From positions 496,001 through 560,000 of the forward strand of contig NZ_CP100390.1 of assembly GCF_026016465.1 (NCBI RefSeq): a stretch of DNA of 64,000 nucleotides, read 5' to 3'. Below are positions 62,034 to 64,000 of this stretch, in pieces. How positions within the stretch are numbered: position 1 is the first letter of the stretch; each line of letters begins with the position of its first letter. This DNA is from Alkalimarinus alittae (GTDB lineage Bacteria; Pseudomonadota; Gammaproteobacteria; Pseudomonadales; Oleiphilaceae). The translations under genes were made by a program, and so were the position numbers. The notes below the pieces were generated by a model that was given only the letters and a program-made list of their open reading frames with translations, did not search any database and was not told where the DNA came from.

Positions 62034-62417
62034 ATGGATTATAATACCTCGAAACAATACCTTTTAAGTAAGCCAGAGGCTCAAGAAAGTGAACCTTTTG
62101 GTGTGGACATTCCTGTGTTTAAAGTGTGCAATAAAGTGTTTGCCATTTTAGGTGTGAATGAAGGTACTGCTCAGTTAAATCTTAAGTGTGATCCCAATGA
62201 AGCGTTGGCGCTAAGAGATATTTTTGATGCCGTTATTCCGGGGTATCATATGAACAAAAAACACTGGAATACGGTCATTTTGAATGGGTCTATTCCAGCG
62301 AGTGAGATAGAGCGAATGATCGATCACTCTTATGGGCTTGTTGTGAAAGGTCTGAAAAAACTTCAGCGGGAAGGGCTAGAGCTTCGATTTGGAAAAGATG
62401 CGCTCTATAAGCAATAA
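62034..62417 (+). CDS. MmcQ/YjbR-family DNA-binding-like protein
   Basis: A 127-residue protein of the YjbR/CyaY-like family: YLLSKPEAQESEPFGVDIPVFKVCNKVFAILG, NLKCDPNEALALRD and YHMNKKHWNTVILNGSIPASEIERMIDHSYGLVVKGL are the signatures. A double-wing DNA-binding-like fold is known, but the role is unclear. ATG 62034 was preferred to a TTG at 62031; GTAGGTT is upstream. The racemase-family gene follows after 26 bases, so they may be co-transcribed. Confidence 0.87.
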   Translation: MDYNTSKQYLLSKPEAQESEPFGVDIPVFKVCNKVFAILGVNEGTAQLNLKCDPNEALALRDIFDAVIPGYHMNKKHWNTVILNGSIPASEIERMIDHSYGLVVKGLKKLQREGLELRFGKDALYKQ

Positions 62418-62443
62418 ATGGAATTAATTTAAAAGGAATCAAT

Positions 62444-63136
62444 ATGAAAACGATTGGACTCATTGGCGGTATGAGTTGGGAAAGCACGGTAGGTTATTAC
62501 AGGGCGATCAATCAAGGGGTTAAAGAGGCGTTGGGTGGTTTACATTCTGCCAAAATAGCGCTGGTCAGCGTCGACTTTGACCCTATAGAAAAACTTCAGC
62601 AGCAAGGTGATTGGCAGACGAGTGGTGAATTGCTTGCAGATGCTGCACGCAAGGTCGAGTTAGCCGGGGCAGAGTGTGTTCTTATTTGTACCAATACGAT
62701 GCACAAAGTAGCCGATCAAGTGGCTAATGCAGTCTCTATTCCATTGTTACATATCGCAGATGCGACCGCGGAGTCATTACTTAGCAACGGTGTAAAGCGA
62801 GTAGGGTTACTCGGCACTGGGTTCACGATGGAGCAGAACTTTTACAAAGGACGATTGATCGATAAGTACGGTTTAGATGTTATCGTGCCAAACCCATCAG
62901 ATAGAAAGGTCGTTCATGACGTTATATATCAAGAGCTCTGCTTGGGGGTTGTTAAGGCATCATCAAAAGCTGAATATGTGCGGATTATTAATGGGCTAAA
63001 ATCGTCGGGTGCAGAAGCTGTTATCTTAGGTTGTACTGAAATAGGTATGTTGGTGAGCGAGTCAGATACTGATACTCCGTTATATGACACCACCAACATT
63101 CACGCTGCGAAAGCCATTGAATTTGCTGTGAGCTAA
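62444..63136 (+). CDS. Aspartate/glutamate racemase family protein
   Basis: A 230-residue cofactor-independent racemase-fold protein. Two catalytic cysteines are in CVLICTNTMHKV (~residue 83) and EAVILGCTEIGMLV (~residue 194), and the N-terminal GLIGGMSWESTVGYYRAIN is typical of the YgeA/RacX group. AAAAGGAATC lies before the ATG. It probably racemises an amino acid such as aspartate, glutamate or a broader range. No amino-acid-specific neighbour helps decide. Confidence 0.9.
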   Translation: MKTIGLIGGMSWESTVGYYRAINQGVKEALGGLHSAKIALVSVDFDPIEKLQQQGDWQTSGELLADAARKVELAGAECVLICTNTMHKVADQVANAVSIPLLHIADATAESLLSNGVKRVGLLGTGFTMEQNFYKGRLIDKYGLDVIVPNPSDRKVVHDVIYQELCLGVVKASSKAEYVRIINGLKSSGAEAVILGCTEIGMLVSESDTDTPLYDTTNIHAAKAIEFAVS

Positions 63137-63229
63137 CGAGTAATTTAGGAAAGACTGATTTTTTATTGATTTTCGCCTGTATTGAAGGCATTGTCGCGGA
63201 CACTCATCAGTATTATAGGTTTGGTTGGT

Positions 63230-64000
63230 ATGCTCAGTTATCGGCACAGTTATCACGCGGGCAATTTTGCAGATGTTCTTAAACACTGCACTCAACTCGC
63301 GATTATTGAATACTTGAAACGAAAGGATAAACCCTTTTGCTATCACGATACGCATAGTGGTGCGGGGGTTTATACAGTGTACTCTGCAGAAATGCAGAAA
63401 AACGGAGAATACCAGAGCGGTATTGGTAAGCTGTTTGGGCGTCGTACGGGAGTGGGTATTATTGACCACTATATTGATCTTATCGGTACCCTAAACCCTA
63501 CTGGAAGATTAAATAACTACCCAGGGTCGCCTCAGATTACACTCTTGGCTCGACGACCTACTGATAGAATGCAATTAACAGAGCTTCACCCAGCGGACTA
63601 CTCGCACTTACAGTCGTTGGTCGGTAAATCAAAAAAAGTAAAAGTATATCAGCAGGATGCATGGCAAGGGTTGAAGTCATTATTGCCACCTGCTGAAAAA
63701 CGAGGTCTAGTGCTAATTGACCCATCTTATGAAGTTAAACAGGACTACAAAACCATTGTTTCTGCACTTCAGCAAGCCCATAAACGTTTCTCTTCGGGCA
63801 TATTTGCTATCTGGTATCCGGTGCTTGAGCGTAAGGCAACAGAACAGTTTATAGACCGATTGGCGAGTGCAGGTATCCCTAATATGTTGCGGATAGAGCA
63901 CTGTATTTTACCCGATGTGGAAAGCGGTATGACCGGCAGCGGTATGGTTGTCGTGAACCCTCCTTATACGCTTAAAGCGGATATGGAAATAGCGCTCCCC
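63230..64000 (+). CDS. rlmJ: 23S rRNA (adenine(2030)-N6)-methyltransferase, 5' part
   Basis: Methylates A2030 of 23S rRNA with SAM. The frame starts at ATG 63230 (MLSYRHSYHAGNFADVLKHC) and is open to the window end, giving 257 codons of ~280 expected. It has the RlmJ N-terminus just quoted, CYHDTHSGAGVYTV for SAM binding, GRLNNYPGSP, and the catalytic VLIDPSYEV (DPSY-type) with GIFAIWYPVLER. The DPPY variant here is DPSY, seen in this family. The gene follows the racemase-family gene by 93 bases on the same strand. The C-terminus is not in the window. Confidence 0.93.
   Translation, partial: MLSYRHSYHAGNFADVLKHCTQLAIIEYLKRKDKPFCYHDTHSGAGVYTVYSAEMQKNGEYQSGIGKLFGRRTGVGIIDHYIDLIGTLNPTGRLNNYPGSPQITLLARRPTDRMQLTELHPADYSHLQSLVGKSKKVKVYQQDAWQGLKSLLPPAEKRGLVLIDPSYEVKQDYKTIVSALQQAHKRFSSGIFAIWYPVLERKATEQFIDRLASAGIPNMLRIEHCILPDVESGMTGSGMVVVNPPYTLKADMEIALP

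Noticed and set aside
63080-63469. Minus-strand frame of 129 codons near the window end
   Set aside because: It is antisense to the start of rlmJ, whose own frame is well supported; rlmJ runs off the window.

Overview
The window looks like a chromosomal stretch of a marine gammaproteobacterium, of the Oceanospirillales/Alteromonadales kind. The grounds are a class GN sortase with its dedicated target, Gac/Rsm-type regulation, a complete valine catabolic operon with an AraC-type regulator, an AlmA-type monooxygenase, FadL, HD-GYP and rlmJ genes, and no phage, transposon or integron. No tRNA, rRNA, CRISPR array or insertion sequence was seen. The genus cannot be fixed from the sequence.

Layout. 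1-1 kb: the 3' end of the VIT/vWA sortase target and the GN sortase. 1-3 kb: a MocR-type GntR/aminotransferase regulator diverging from a DUF1127 gene, with a repeat-rich operator region between them. 3-6 kb: two unrecognised proteins and an OmpA-type lipoprotein. 6-19 kb: mostly single genes. These are a rhomboid protease with a TPR-like tail, glutamate dehydrogenase, a DUF3817 protein, a methyltransferase, a patatin next to an AlmA-like monooxygenase, a zinc-finger membrane protein, a UvrD-type helicase, an ankyrin lipoprotein and a DUF2914 protein. At 18.85-19.05 kb lies an unannotated RsmY/RsmZ-like small RNA: eight GGA motifs, a GacA-type upstream box and a terminator with GGA in its loop.

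19-26 kb: the valine operon (mmsA, acyl-CoA dehydrogenase, enoyl-CoA hydratase, 3-hydroxyisobutyryl-CoA hydrolase, mmsB) on the minus strand, with a divergent AraC/MmsR-like regulator. The shared 578-base gap holds a 21-bp-phased direct repeat. 26-32 kb: ferrochelatase, a PCu(A)C copper chaperone, a small cytochrome c, PpnN and ThiI. 32-39 kb: a TetR regulator followed by a tight FadL / PLP aldolase / GMC oxidoreductase / small subunit / aldehyde dehydrogenase operon. A TetR-type palindrome occurs in front of both transcription units. With almA, this suggests use of long-chain or otherwise hydrophobic alcohols and ketones. 39-50 kb: a PEP-CTERM protein, a type IV pilin-like protein, an iron alcohol dehydrogenase, two orphan periplasmic binding proteins, a DMT transporter, a large HD-GYP sensor with an inserted segment, a possible ADP-ribosyltransferase-fold protein, alanine dehydrogenase and an AcuI/YhdH reductase. 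50-53 kb: a YbdG-like mechanosensitive channel and a DUF998 protein.

53-62 kb: a glutamine-synthetase-like ligase, aldehyde dehydrogenase, iron alcohol dehydrogenase and glutamine amidotransferase operon faces a PotABCD-type ABC transporter operon. Together they read as uptake plus gamma-glutamylated oxidation of an amine, possibly an amino alcohol. 62-64 kb: a YjbR-family protein, an Asp/Glu racemase-family protein and the 5' part of rlmJ, which runs off the end.

The strongest new observations are the Rsm-like RNA, the shared TetR palindrome of the FadL/GMC operon, the MmsR-type direct repeat, and the ligase-ADH-ALDH-GATase pathway cluster. All functions are inferred from sequence pattern recognition; no database search was possible.
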